Of a DNA stretch of 64,000 nt, positions 27,160 through 35,824 are shown piece after piece (the stretch's first letter is position 1; the number at the start of each line of letters is the position of its first letter). The translations under genes and the position numbers were made by a program. This stretch comes from Methanosarcina sp. UBA293. Its GTDB lineage: Archaea; Halobacteriota; Methanosarcinia; Methanosarcinales; Methanosarcinaceae. The notes below the pieces were generated by a model. It was not told the DNA's origin. It was given only the letters and a program-made list of their open reading frames with translations, and made no database searches. Where the stretch lies: assembly GCA_002499445.1 (NCBI GenBank), contig DALS01000050.1, positions 1-64,000 of the forward strand, read 5' to 3'.

Positions 27160-27795
27160 ATGAAGTTTCCTTACAGTCAAAAAGTGCTGGAACATTTCAA
27201 GAACCCGCATAATGTGGGGCAGATCGAAAATCCTGACGGAAAAGGTCTTGAAGGAAGCCCAGCTTGCGGAGATATGGTTGCAGTTTATATTAAGGTCAAT
27301 CCCGATACCAAGGTCATTGAGGATATAAAATTCGAATCTTATGGCTGTGCATCAAACATTGCTACAGGCTCGATTATTACAGACCTTGCACGCGGAAAGA
27401 CCCTTGATGAGGCAAAGAAGATAACATGGAAGCAGGCTTCGGAAGAACTCGGAGGACTCCCTCCCATAAAAGCTCATTGCTCAGTGCTTGCAGTTGAGGG
27501 TCTGCGTGCTGCAATCAAGGACTATGAGGAAAAACATGGGCTTGTAACCGAGAAAGAGCCTACCACCGAAGAGGTCATCAGGCGGAGGCTAAAACACGTT
27601 ATGAACCCCTTGACTGGCCTTGATATCATCCGCACGAATCTCATCCTGAAAACAAGCGTTGAAGATGGAGTTGTCAGAGTAGTAGTAGACCTGCCTGCAA
27701 ACCATCAGTTTGCTCCAGCGATAAAAGAAGATATCATAGAAAAACTTGGGTCTTTGTGGGATGTTGAAAAGGTTGATGTGGTATTTACAGCCTGA
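27160..27795 (+). CDS. IscU-like scaffold fused to a MIP18/DUF59 domain
   Basis: 211 residues. Residues 1-125 are an IscU/NifU scaffold: YSQKVLEHFKNPHNVG, then cluster ligands C37 (PACGDM), C63 (YGCAS) and C107 (AHCSV), with Asp39 after the first Cys. Residues about 140-211 (RRRLKHVMNPLTGLDIIRTNLI and VDLPANHQFAPAIKEDIIEKL) are a MIP18/PaaD-like domain, found in Fe-S assembly and transfer factors. The fusion joins building and delivery in one chain. It lies 84 bases after the NifS-like gene, with GGTGAG upstream. Confidence 0.88.
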   Translation: MKFPYSQKVLEHFKNPHNVGQIENPDGKGLEGSPACGDMVAVYIKVNPDTKVIEDIKFESYGCASNIATGSIITDLARGKTLDEAKKITWKQASEELGGLPPIKAHCSVLAVEGLRAAIKDYEEKHGLVTEKEPTTEEVIRRRLKHVMNPLTGLDIIRTNLILKTSVEDGVVRVVVDLPANHQFAPAIKEDIIEKLGSLWDVEKVDVVFTA

Positions 27796-27892
27796 CAAAA
27801 ATAAAAAATTCGTATCCAGATTACAGGAAAATAAAATTCATTTACAAAAAATATCGTTTATAAAAAATAAAAATTTTATGGGGAGAGGGAAT

Positions 27893-28689
27893 ATGAAAGA
27901 CAGAAAAGTGACCTAGTATCTATGTTTGCTCACAGCAGTTGCGATTCTCTTCTCCGGCTGTGCAATAGGGGAGCCCCAGCCACAAAAAGAAAACTGCATT
28001 GTGAAGCCGAATTAAATGGAAACGTATCAAGGAGAAATTAAAGCTATAGGCAACGGAACTGCTTATTCCTGGGTTACGCTTGACAGAGAAGGAAATCCTT
28101 CGTTAATTGGAGAGAACTTTACAGAATCGGCTCTGAAAGGGCTTCCTGAAGGATGAGTTGTTGGGGTACACACTGGCTCTGCCAGAATAAGCCGCTTCCA
28201 CGGCTTATAACCACATTGGAATTGATTGGAACCCTCAGGGAAATGAATCTCAGGGGATTTATGACAAACCGCACTTTGATTTCCACTTTTACATGATAAC
28301 CCCTGAAGAGAGGGATAAAATTACAGCAACTGGGGAAGATTGTAAGAATTTATCAAACAAGCCAGCTCAAGGATATATCCCAGACGGATATGTTCCCACG
28401 CCTGGGGGAGTGCCCAGTATGGGAGCACACTGGATAGATCTTAAAGCTCCTGAATTTAATGGACAGCCTTTTAATGAGACTTTCATTTACGGGTTTTACG
28501 GCGGGAAAATGGTTTTTACCGAACCGATGGTTACAATAGCCTTTCTTGAGACAAAACCGAAAGTAACAAAAGAGCTTAAGCTTCCGGAGTGTTATCCGAC
28601 AAGTGCACTACCCTACGAACTATTCCATAAGTTATAATGATACAGGTAAGGAGTATACACTGGCTCTTGAAGGTCTGACTCTCAGGTGA
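27893..28689 (+). pseudogene. Decayed secreted lipoprotein gene (DUF5602-like)
   Basis: GGGGAGAGGGA precedes an ATG and a lipoprotein signal (LTAVAILFSGCAIG). The frame is broken by TAG at 27914-27916, TAA at 28013-28015, TGA at 28154-28156, a frameshift near 28200 (the frame then reads YNHIGIDWNPQGNES, KPHFDFHFYMITPEE..) and another near 28610 (YSISYNDTGKEYTLALEGLTLR to a TGA at 28687-28689). The pieces join into one plausible protein of about 265 residues. HFDFHFY suggests the DUF5602/TTHB210-like group, from memory only. Confidence 0.75.
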
Positions 28690-28710
28690 GATTAAGTTTT
28701 AAAATTAAAA

Positions 28711-28732
28711 GAGAGGAGTATTTTCTCCTCTC
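28711..28732 (+). terminator. Hairpin after the broken lipoprotein gene
   Basis: GAGAGGAG (28711-28718) and CTCCTCTC (28725-28732) form a perfect 8-bp stem with a 6-base loop, intact although the gene is not. Confidence 0.65.
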
Positions 28733-28946
28733 AATATTCTAGCTGAATAGACACCGATGATTTGCCTGATTACGTGATTTTGCTCAGAAAATAATCAAAA
28801 TAAGTGAGATAAGGAAAAATTCTCAGAAAATTGGAACACTGCCCTCAAAAGGACAGATAACCCTTCGTGAAATTTGAGCTAATACAGAAACTACTTCTAA
28901 AGAACTCTTAAATAAGGCATAACTAAGTTCTTATGGGTTCGTGTAT

Positions 28947-29909
28947 TTAACCACCACACACTTTACATGCCCTATAACCTGCTGCTTTTGCTTCTTTAAC
29001 GCTCTTAAAGGTAATTAGATGCTCAGGTTTAATTTTCTTGATGTAGCGGCATCCTGCTGAATGGTATACATTGGATTCTGAACTTGCATATAGTAATGTG
29101 CTATCTGTTTTTATTGTGTTTGATGTAGTTGTAGGTTTTGAATCCGATGTTGTAACTTGTGCCTTTGCCTTTTCAGGTGTTGGTGTTTCTGTTGGTTTTA
29201 CTTCTGGTGTTTCTGTTGGTTTTACTTCTGGTGTTTCTGTTGGTTTTGCTTCTGGTGTTTCTGTTGGTTTTACTTCAGATTCTTCTATTTCTGTAGAACT
29301 AGAAACGTAAGGGGTAAAAGTCCAGTCTATTGTTTTTGTATCTGAATTTGTTATGTATACTTTTAATGATTTTGGATTATATCCTGACAGATATAAATCT
29401 ACAACATGATTTCCTTTATCTACAGACAAACCTTTTACTGGAGATAAACCTTGTGAAACTCCATCAACTGTAACAATAGCACCTGTTGGACTTGTTATTA
29501 TATCCAATGTTCCTTTATTGTCAGGTGTTGTTGCTACTTCAGGTGTTTCTGTTGATGCCGGTATTGCTATTGTAGTGATATTATTAGTAGATGTAAGAGG
29601 TGCGGCTATTACATCAGTACTATTATTGAGTGTTGTCGTTGAATCTATAGGAGGTATTGAGGCAGAAGCTACAATCACTAAAAGTAAGACTACAAAGAAT
29701 CTTACGTTGCCGGACATTGAAATATTAAATTTTCTCTCCAATTGAGCCGCTGACGGTGGAATTGCTATTAGAGTTGCTAAAAGGAAAAGTAATCCGGCAG
29801 TGAAAGAAGACGAAAAAGAAACTGCGCTGGAAAATAAAAAGAAGACTCCAAAAACATAACGAATTAACGTACTTGACATTTTTTTCTTTTTTTGTTCTAT
29901 TTTATTCAC
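28947..29909 (-). CDS. Membrane-anchored PEGA-domain protein with C-terminal Cys motif
   Basis: 320 residues. The first 90 hold about three membrane segments (IRYVFGVFFLFSSAVSF; LLFLLATLIAIPPSA; VRFFVVLLLVIVASA). A PEGA domain follows (GTLDIITSPTGAIVTVDG, about 133-203), then a spacer of PTETPEVK repeats, and a C-terminal YHSAGCRYIKKIKPE then GYRACKVCGG block resembling the Ada-type zinc-binding domain. The outer part probably binds the cell wall or another surface protein. The N-terminal anchor is shared with the protein at 30750-31541. Confidence 0.75.
   Translation of the reverse strand: MNKIEQKKKKMSSTLIRYVFGVFFLFSSAVSFSSSFTAGLLFLLATLIAIPPSAAQLERKFNISMSGNVRFFVVLLLVIVASASIPPIDSTTTLNNSTDVIAAPLTSTNNITTIAIPASTETPEVATTPDNKGTLDIITSPTGAIVTVDGVSQGLSPVKGLSVDKGNHVVDLYLSGYNPKSLKVYITNSDTKTIDWTFTPYVSSSTEIEESEVKPTETPEAKPTETPEVKPTETPEVKPTETPTPEKAKAQVTTSDSKPTTTSNTIKTDSTLLYASSESNVYHSAGCRYIKKIKPEHLITFKSVKEAKAAGYRACKVCGG
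29182..29277. repeat. Four tandem 24-base units encoding the PTETPEVK spacer
   Basis: Units start at 29182, 29206, 29230 and 29254 (ggtgtttctgttggtttt..) with few differences. Length changes here alter only the spacer, in steps of 8 residues. Confidence 0.85.
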
Positions 29910-30430
29910 ATCCTCTGATTTTACTTTGAACTTACTCTTTTTATATTCAAATTGAAAAATTTTATTTCATTTTATGAAATTCTTGCTTCAACTATTCGAA
30001 TTATAGCTATTAACTAGGATTTTTTTCTCAGGCAACATACTGTGCAGAGATGTCATTAAATCTAGAATTTGGCACAATCAATCAACTTTATGGTAAGGAA
30101 AATGGCTCTGAAATTGTAGTGATATTGAATGAAAACTGGTTTTGGGGGTGAGCTCTATAATCTAAATAATAAAACTGTAGGAATAATTTGCATTAAATTG
30201 AAGGTTTTTAGAGAGCCAAAGTTATTATAAAATATATAATACTTTTGATTAATAATGGAGCTGTGTTCACGGAAAAAATGAAAATGTTGATGCATTTAAA
30301 AAACTTAATCTGCGAGGTATTGAACGAGTATTAGAAGGAGCGTTCTTTATTGCTTTTTTCAAGCCTCTTCTTCATGTTTCTTATATTTACCTCTTTTTTT
30401 CTTTCTACATCTTTCTCCTTTTGAGTAGGG

Positions 30431-30449
30431 CCGCCAGACAAGCTGGCGG
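30431..30449. terminator. GC-rich hairpin CCGCCAG / CTGGCGG
   Basis: Perfect 7-bp arms with an ACAAG loop, much more GC-rich than its surroundings. Without a clear gene on either side, its role is unclear. Confidence 0.4.
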
Positions 30450-30467
30450 AGGCGCTTATGTTTATCT

Positions 30468-30620
30468 GTGAATTTAAATGAGGTTTCCGGGGTCAAGAAA
30501 AGTATTCTTCAGACTGAGAAGATGTTTCTGAATTCAGTTTACCCTGGTGACAGACACTATGAATATGTCTGCTACTTTTTGCGTTGCAGACGAGACAAGT
30601 TCAACCCTACAAAGAATTGA
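30468..30620 (+). CDS. Possible 50-residue ORF or gene fragment
   Basis: From GTG at 30468 the frame reads VNLNEVSGVKKSI then FLNSVYPGDRHYEYVCYFLRC to a TGA at 30618. The base composition is more gene-like than the flanks, but there is no clear ribosome site. It may be the remains of a longer gene. Confidence 0.2.
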   Translation: MNLNEVSGVKKSILQTEKMFLNSVYPGDRHYEYVCYFLRCRRDKFNPTKN

Positions 30621-30749
30621 GGCAAAAACAAAAGATCCCAGTTTCGGATATCCGAATAATATCAACCTGATAATATCAACCGATTTAATTGTTAAAAAGA
30701 AGAAATGAGGTGAGGCTGTGTATTTCAGTTTTGAACAATATCACTGGTA

Positions 30750-31541
30750 TCATTTTTCATTTGATTTAGTGCCAAGAGCTTCTCCGACTTGAATAGGAAG
30801 GCTAAACGTGTAATCTTCTGCATCTTTTTTATTGTTCCCAAAGTAGTAGACTACCCTACCATTGACATTAAAATTTCCAACTTGATTAGCTACTATCCTT
30901 ACTTCAATATCTTTTCCTTTTCCAGGTTCCAGATTAAATACTGCAGTATACTGTCCTGCACCAGACTCGACAAACTCCGAGGAAGAGACGCTCATTCCGG
31001 AAGGAGGGATAATAATAACCTGAACGTGCATTGTAGGTTTTATGATAAGATTCACGGCTGAGAGTTTGAACAAAATCTCTTCTCCCTTCACAAAATTTGT
31101 TTTTTCAGCGTGAAGATCGATACTTGCTGAAGAAGGTTCAGTTTGTTCTGTTGGAATAAGAGTAGGTTTTGCAACTAAAGTTGGCTCCGAAGGTACATTT
31201 ATTGTATTATTACCACTTACAGATGACGAAACTTCAACTGCATTAGTACTGTTATTAACGGTTGTATCTTTCCATGATATTGTAGCGAATCCTGGAATAA
31301 TTAAAAGAAGCACAACAAAACATCTCATAACTCCCGACATTGAGATGTTTAACTTATCTTCCAATTTCTCCGCCGAAAGAGGAATCGTTATGATTGTTGC
31401 TAAAAACAAAACGAGGCTTGGAAAATAATTATGGTCAAATATTGTTGAACCAAGACTCATGAATAAAAAGAAGACTCCAAAAATCCAACGAATAATAATA
31501 TTTAGCGTGTTTATTATCTTTTCTAGCCCTATCCTACTCAC
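30750..31541 (-). CDS. Membrane-anchored protein with Ig-like outer domain, paralogous anchor
   Basis: 263 residues. The N-terminal anchor (IRWIFGVFFLFMSLGS; LVLFLATIITIPLSAEKLEDKLNIS; VMRCFVVLLLIIPGF) matches that of the protein at 28947-29909 almost position by position. The outer part differs: a Ser/Thr/Pro spacer, then a beta-sandwich (ASIDLHAEKTNFVKGEEILFK, YTAVFNLEPGKGKDIEV, VNGRVVYYFGNN), resembling Ig-like domains of surface proteins. Function unknown. Confidence 0.7.
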   Translation of the reverse strand: MSRIGLEKIINTLNIIIRWIFGVFFLFMSLGSTIFDHNYFPSLVLFLATIITIPLSAEKLEDKLNISMSGVMRCFVVLLLIIPGFATISWKDTTVNNSTNAVEVSSSVSGNNTINVPSEPTLVAKPTLIPTEQTEPSSASIDLHAEKTNFVKGEEILFKLSAVNLIIKPTMHVQVIIIPPSGMSVSSSEFVESGAGQYTAVFNLEPGKGKDIEVRIVANQVGNFNVNGRVVYYFGNNKKDAEDYTFSLPIQVGEALGTKSNEK

Positions 31542-31620
31542 TTACTCACCTTATAATCAACTTACACATTATGTTATTATTCTCAAGTCCTTACTATCTA
31601 TATTAATCAAAAAGATTTTG

Positions 31621-31830
31621 GCTCTGTATGTAAAATATTATGACCGGAGTAAAAAAGTATCTTCACTAGATCTTTTCTATGATAGTATCGGCACATTTAC
31701 TTTTATAAATCAGGGTAATTGGTACTCTAAAGACATCTTCAGGAAATGGGTTGCTCTTGAAGGTGTTCTTGGTTGGACCTGTCTGGGTATTTTTATGGAA
31801 ACACTTATAGGTGTGGTGATGCGGATTTAA
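31621..31830 (+). pseudogene. Possible C-terminal fragment of an ion-channel-like protein
   Basis: A plus-strand frame ends with LFYDSIGTFTFINQG, RKWVALEGVLGW and LGIFMETLIGVVM, the pattern of a pore loop followed by the last helix of a two-helix channel. The upstream half of the frame runs antisense through the N-terminus of the gene at 31541 and is not credible. If real, it is a 3' remnant. Confidence 0.3.
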
Positions 31831-31963
31831 TTTGGGACGTTTGGATAAAGAGGCTCTGAACTCGACATTAAAACATACTCAGTGGAAACTCAAAAACAAA
31901 ATCTAAATAGTTTCTACCTAGTCATATACCTAGACCCAATCAGCTGGGGTCTTCAATCATTTC

Positions 31964-31993
31964 TGGACAGGTCTAATTGTTTCATCCTGTCCA
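31964..31993 (-). terminator. Hairpin downstream of the DUF3006 gene
   Basis: TGGACAGG (31964-31971) pairs with CCTGTCCA (31986-31993); loop of 14. Confidence 0.45.
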
Positions 31994-32036
31994 CTCAAGC
32001 CTGAGCAGACCTGTTTCATACTGCCCTACCATTCAT

Positions 32037-32273
32037 TCAGTCTTTATTTTTGTTTTTAAGCTTTTCAAGCAAAGCCGAGACTCTTTCTTTAGCATCCCCT
32101 GTTTCTTTTATATTTCTGGCAATGGTAATATCCAGAATATCTCCTTCTCTGCTCTCAGAAGGCAGTAAAAAGAGTGGGATATTAATTTTAACTGTTTCTT
32201 CATCCCTTACAAGTAATACCGCAATACCTTCTTCAATCCTGTCTAATGTAGCTTTAAAATTCTCCATTTTCAT
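32037..32273 (-). CDS. DUF3006 protein
   Basis: 78 residues, KATLDRIEEGIAVLLVRDEE and NIPLFLLPSESREGDILDI, matching the small beta-barrel DUF3006 family. In bacteria DUF3006 genes often accompany ComEC-like metallo-beta-lactamase genes, as here, which supports both calls. Function of the pairing unknown. It lies 149 bases downstream of the secreted metallo-beta-lactamase gene on the same strand. Confidence 0.8.
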   Translation of the reverse strand: MKMENFKATLDRIEEGIAVLLVRDEETVKINIPLFLLPSESREGDILDITIARNIKETGDAKERVSALLEKLKNKNKD

Positions 32274-32422
32274 CCCTCCAGCATAGAAACTAGTTTTCCA
32301 TTGTTATCGTAAAGGTATGCCTTATCCCCATTATTAGAACTCAAATCTGGCAAAACAAAGTAAATATACTCACTTACCAGATCTGATCTACAACTTCACT
32401 GCCCTACTAAATTCATCCTGTT

Positions 32423-34162
32423 TTATCTTTCCTTAATTCTAAGCAAAGAGATACAAAATAAACATACAGCTCCACTGATTATACCAAATCCAGGAGTTCT
32501 TTCGTTTCCTTCAGCTGCCTTACTTGCACTAGTACTTGCATTATCTTCTACATTACTGATAGTGGATATTGTAGAAGTTTCTGCAGGTGGCTTGCTACGC
32601 TTTCCCTTCTCTCCTGTTATCACGAAAGAAAAATAGCCAGGTACATTTGCTGTGAAATGTATGGACTGATTGTCTTCATTTGTCAGGTTTACTGGTAACT
32701 TTATCCAGTCTTCCATTTCATCATCATATTTATACAATACAATAGAAGATGGATCTATTTCATTTTCCTGAATCCAACCCTTTTCAACCTTGAAACTTAT
32801 AACTGCATTTAGAATGTTATCTGAATTTCCATAGCCACCGTTTCCAATCCACACATTAAAGGACTTATAGACAATCCCTTCAGGTAGTTCAGGAACCAGA
32901 GCAGACTTATTCTTTAAGTTCTCAGCAATTGCTGTAGTTTTGCCCACAGTCTTCTTAGATTCAAAATTTATATAATCTATAACAGTTACATCATTTGTAA
33001 AGTTGAAATACACAGGTCTCTCATTAGGAATAAAAACCTGAGCTGTGTCCTTAAACTCCACGTTCTTTTGAGGTTCAAGAGAACCGCCTGTAGATCCACC
33101 ACCAGAACTGGATCTGTGACTTCTGCCGCCAGAACTAGTGCTTCCAGTATCGTCAGTTTCCTCTGTAGGTATTTCTGTTGGAGTCTGAGTAGGCGTTTCA
33201 GTTGGAGTCTCAGTTGGAGTCTCAGGTGGCGTTTCAGTTAGGGTCTGAGTAGGCGTTTCAGTCGGACTTTCTGATAATACCGTAGAGTCTGTAATTTTTG
33301 TATTCTCTGTTGTTACTCTAAAGACAGATCCATCAGTTGTTACGGTGACAGTACCGTCAATATCTGTTCTGTAAACTGTTGAGGTTTTTTGTAGCGTTCC
33401 AAGTGCCTCGGGGTGTGGATGACCATAACCATTCCCTTCACCAACTTCGATGACACTTACAACCGGGCTCACAGCCGAAATGAAAATTTCTCCGCTGGAA
33501 GTGCGGCTTCCATGGTGTCCTACTTTAAGGACATCGGCATCAACATTGTAGCCATCTCTCGTTATAGCATCTTCTGCCTCTGCTCCGGCATCACCCATAA
33601 ACAGGAAAGATACGCTCCCATCAGTTATCTTTAACACTACTGAATTTTGGTTAAGGTCATCAGTGAAATATGAGCTTCCAGGATTCAAGACCTCTACAAC
33701 AATGCCTGAAGCGAAGTCGATCTTGTCGCCACGCTTTACTGTTGTAAAGGGAATATTATTACTGTCGATTGTTTCGAGCATGTATTCATACGTACCCGAT
33801 GTATGCGGATATCCGCTATCTAAGAACTGCCCCATCGGGAAGGTTTTGAGGATATCAGACATGCCACCGATGTGATCTGCATGTGGATGCGTAGCGACCA
33901 CGTAATCAAGCGATGTGATATCTTTTCTCTCTATATATTCGGCTACATCGTCACCTGTACCTCTTTCTCCAGCATCAATAAGCATATCTTTGTCGCCATA
34001 CTGCACTAGAATTGAGTCACCTTGGCCCACATCTATGAAGTGAACTGTGAGGTTTTCAGCTGCTGCAGAAGTTGCTGATGCCGTAAACAAAACTAGAGCC
34101 ATAAACAAAACCAGGGATATTGACGCCAGGGGTAATGAATGGAAATTTTTCTTACTTTTCAT
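32423..34162 (-). CDS. Secreted ComEC-like metallo-beta-lactamase protein with surface-anchor tail
   Basis: 579 residues. Signal peptide (about 1-35), then a ComEC/Rec2-type metallo-beta-lactamase domain: HFIDVGQGDSILVQ, THPHADHIGG (metal ligands at 92-97), FMGDAGAEAE, KVGHHGSRTS. A Thr/Pro/Glu spacer (ETPTETPTQTP) and Gly/Ser stretch follow, then a PGF-pre-PGF type domain (about 365-530; VYFNFTNDVTVIDYINF, VEKGWIQENEIDPSSIVLYKY) and a PGF-CTERM sorting tail (TPGFGIISGAVCLF then RIKER). It is therefore probably an exported hydrolase, perhaps a nuclease, attached to the cell surface. Confidence 0.85.
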   Translation of the reverse strand: MKSKKNFHSLPLASISLVLFMALVLFTASATSAAAENLTVHFIDVGQGDSILVQYGDKDMLIDAGERGTGDDVAEYIERKDITSLDYVVATHPHADHIGGMSDILKTFPMGQFLDSGYPHTSGTYEYMLETIDSNNIPFTTVKRGDKIDFASGIVVEVLNPGSSYFTDDLNQNSVVLKITDGSVSFLFMGDAGAEAEDAITRDGYNVDADVLKVGHHGSRTSSGEIFISAVSPVVSVIEVGEGNGYGHPHPEALGTLQKTSTVYRTDIDGTVTVTTDGSVFRVTTENTKITDSTVLSESPTETPTQTLTETPPETPTETPTETPTQTPTEIPTEETDDTGSTSSGGRSHRSSSGGGSTGGSLEPQKNVEFKDTAQVFIPNERPVYFNFTNDVTVIDYINFESKKTVGKTTAIAENLKNKSALVPELPEGIVYKSFNVWIGNGGYGNSDNILNAVISFKVEKGWIQENEIDPSSIVLYKYDDEMEDWIKLPVNLTNEDNQSIHFTANVPGYFSFVITGEKGKRSKPPAETSTISTISNVEDNASTSASKAAEGNERTPGFGIISGAVCLFCISLLRIKER

Positions 34163-34501
34163 TTATCTTTCATCCTTTGCTTTTACAATAAAATTATTTT
34201 ATATATCTAAAATTTGAACATAAATCATAAAATTTTCTTTTTTAATTTTAGATTTATAAAAATCTTTAAATTCAAGATAGTTTGTCTCAAAATGAAAGAA
34301 GAATAGAACGAAATCTACATAGAAATTACAAGCTCAAAAAGTAAAAATAAATTTTAAGAGTTTTGTAAGCTTAAATAGTTTAAAATTAGGTCATGAGAAT
34401 AGATTACTAATTTGCTTGGTGATGTGATTTTGCTCAAGAAATAGTCAAAAAATGAAATATGGGAAAATATTCAAAGCTATTAAGATCACACAAAATCAAA
34501 A
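34163..34501. other. Intergenic region upstream of the metallo-beta-lactamase gene
   Basis: A/T-rich. The TATA-like tttatatatct at 34197-34207 lies just upstream of the gene. No other feature seen. Confidence 0.35.
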
Positions 34502-34573
34502 AGCCGCCGGAGGGATTTGAACCCTCGGCCTGCTGATTACGAATCAGCCGCTATACCGCTAAGCCACGACGGC
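34502..34573 (-). tRNA. tRNA-Thr (CGU)
   Basis: On the minus strand the 7-bp acceptor stem GCCGUCG/CGGCGGC (one U-G pair), a D arm, anticodon stem GCUGA/UCAGC with loop UUCGUAA (anticodon CGU), and T arm GAGGG/CCCUC with loop UUCAAAU fold cleanly. Discriminator U. No CCA encoded and no intron. Confidence 0.95.
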
Positions 34574-34754
34574 AAATATACAGGAAAAGTAAGCAGACTT
34601 AAAATAACAATCAAGAATTTAATCATTTCGCTCGGGCGGAGCTATCTGCTTTTGCAGAACGTGGATAATTTTAGCCTTATTTAAATTCTTATTTAAATAG
34701 TCCTATCGTCATTTAAATAATAATACTGTTGTCACTGAAAAACCCTTACTTCCT

Positions 34755-35765
34755 TTAAACAATCCTGGCTTCTATGCATATATTATACTGGTGAGGGGCA
34801 TAAGAGCGAACCACTTTTTTATCCAGAATTTCGGTTTTCCTTCCTGCTTTCTCCGCAGCCGCCCTTATAAGTTCAATGGAGCTTCCGAAAAGGTCGTCCT
34901 CAGGAGTTATTCCGTAATAATGGATTATTCCGCCTGGCTTTGTCAGAAGCACGGCAGAATCCAGGAATTCAAAGGCATTATGAGGGAGATTCATTATTAC
35001 ATGGTCGGCAGTGCCTGCAAACTTTTTTGCTTCTTCCCTGGCATCGCCTTCTATTGCTTTTATGTTTTTCACAGAATTAAGAATTATGTTTTCTCTAAGA
35101 TAATGTACAGCATCCGGGTTTTTATCGATTGCCAGGACTTTCGAGGGCTTTTTGCTCTTTGCAATCAGGATGCTGTAAGGACCCACACCTGCAAACATAT
35201 CAACAACGGTATCCCCTTCCTTAATCCAGGCGAGAATTCTTGAGCGCTCGGTCGAAAGGCGGGGAGTAAAATAAGCTCGCGCAAGGTCGACTTTATAACG
35301 GCAGCCATATTCCCTGTGAATGGTTTCAGTTCTTGGCTCGCCTGCAACAACCTCAAATTCTCTGACCCTGAATTCCCCAATTACCGGCGTAAGAGGCTTG
35401 AGTATAGTTTTTATATTCGGCTTGGTCTGGAGGAGAGCGTCGGCAATTCTTGAAGCCTTCTCATTATCGAGATCAGGATCCTCCAGAAGAGCAATATCCC
35501 CTATAACTTCATAGGAAGGACTAAAACCAAGCAGGTCTTCAGGAACAGGGTTTTTCTCCTGAAGCTCGAAATCGAACTCAGTAAGTTTAGTCTCTTCAGG
35601 AAAACTCTCCAGTTCGCCAGGGGCAGGTTCTCTGGTCAGGGGAAGATAAAGAAATATCTCATCTGTGTCTATTTTTACAGAATTGTCAAGAATTCCAAGC
35701 TCAAGGAGCATTCTTCTTACAGGTTCTCCTTTCTTTTTAGGGACTTTTATGCACTGCTGTTTCAT
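34755..35765 (-). CDS. trm5: tRNA (guanine37-N1)-methyltransferase Trm5
   Basis: Methylates G37 next to the anticodon, preventing frameshifts. 336 residues: N-terminal D1-like domain, the DLARAYFTPRLSTER motif before the catalytic domain, SAM motif VVDMFAGVGPYSILIAKS, and the NLPHNAFEFL motif with the N-x-P-P-like catalytic loop. Archaeal/eukaryotic Trm5 type, unlike bacterial TrmD. ATG start; it lies next to a tRNA gene, which may be chance. Confidence 0.95.
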   Translation of the reverse strand: MKQQCIKVPKKKGEPVRRMLLELGILDNSVKIDTDEIFLYLPLTREPAPGELESFPEETKLTEFDFELQEKNPVPEDLLGFSPSYEVIGDIALLEDPDLDNEKASRIADALLQTKPNIKTILKPLTPVIGEFRVREFEVVAGEPRTETIHREYGCRYKVDLARAYFTPRLSTERSRILAWIKEGDTVVDMFAGVGPYSILIAKSKKPSKVLAIDKNPDAVHYLRENIILNSVKNIKAIEGDAREEAKKFAGTADHVIMNLPHNAFEFLDSAVLLTKPGGIIHYYGITPEDDLFGSSIELIRAAAEKAGRKTEILDKKVVRSYAPHQYNICIEARIV

Positions 35766-35824
35766 AGAAATCTATGGAATTCTAAAGTTATCCTTTTGTT
35801 ATTAAGCTATCCCAGGACCCGCAT

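Larger units (their letters stand above)
29910..30749. other. 840-base gap with hairpin and possible small remnant
   Basis: A/T-rich. It contains a GC hairpin at 30431-30449 and a 50-codon frame at 30468-30620, described separately. No other gene is supported. Confidence 0.4.

Noticed and set aside
27914..27916. TAG as a second pyrrolysine codon
   Set aside because: It falls in a signal peptide, and the same gene also has TAA, TGA and two frameshifts.
29071..29345. Plus-strand ORFs rich in Val-Gly-Phe-Cys-Trp
   Set aside because: They are antisense readings of the PTETP repeat of the real minus-strand gene.
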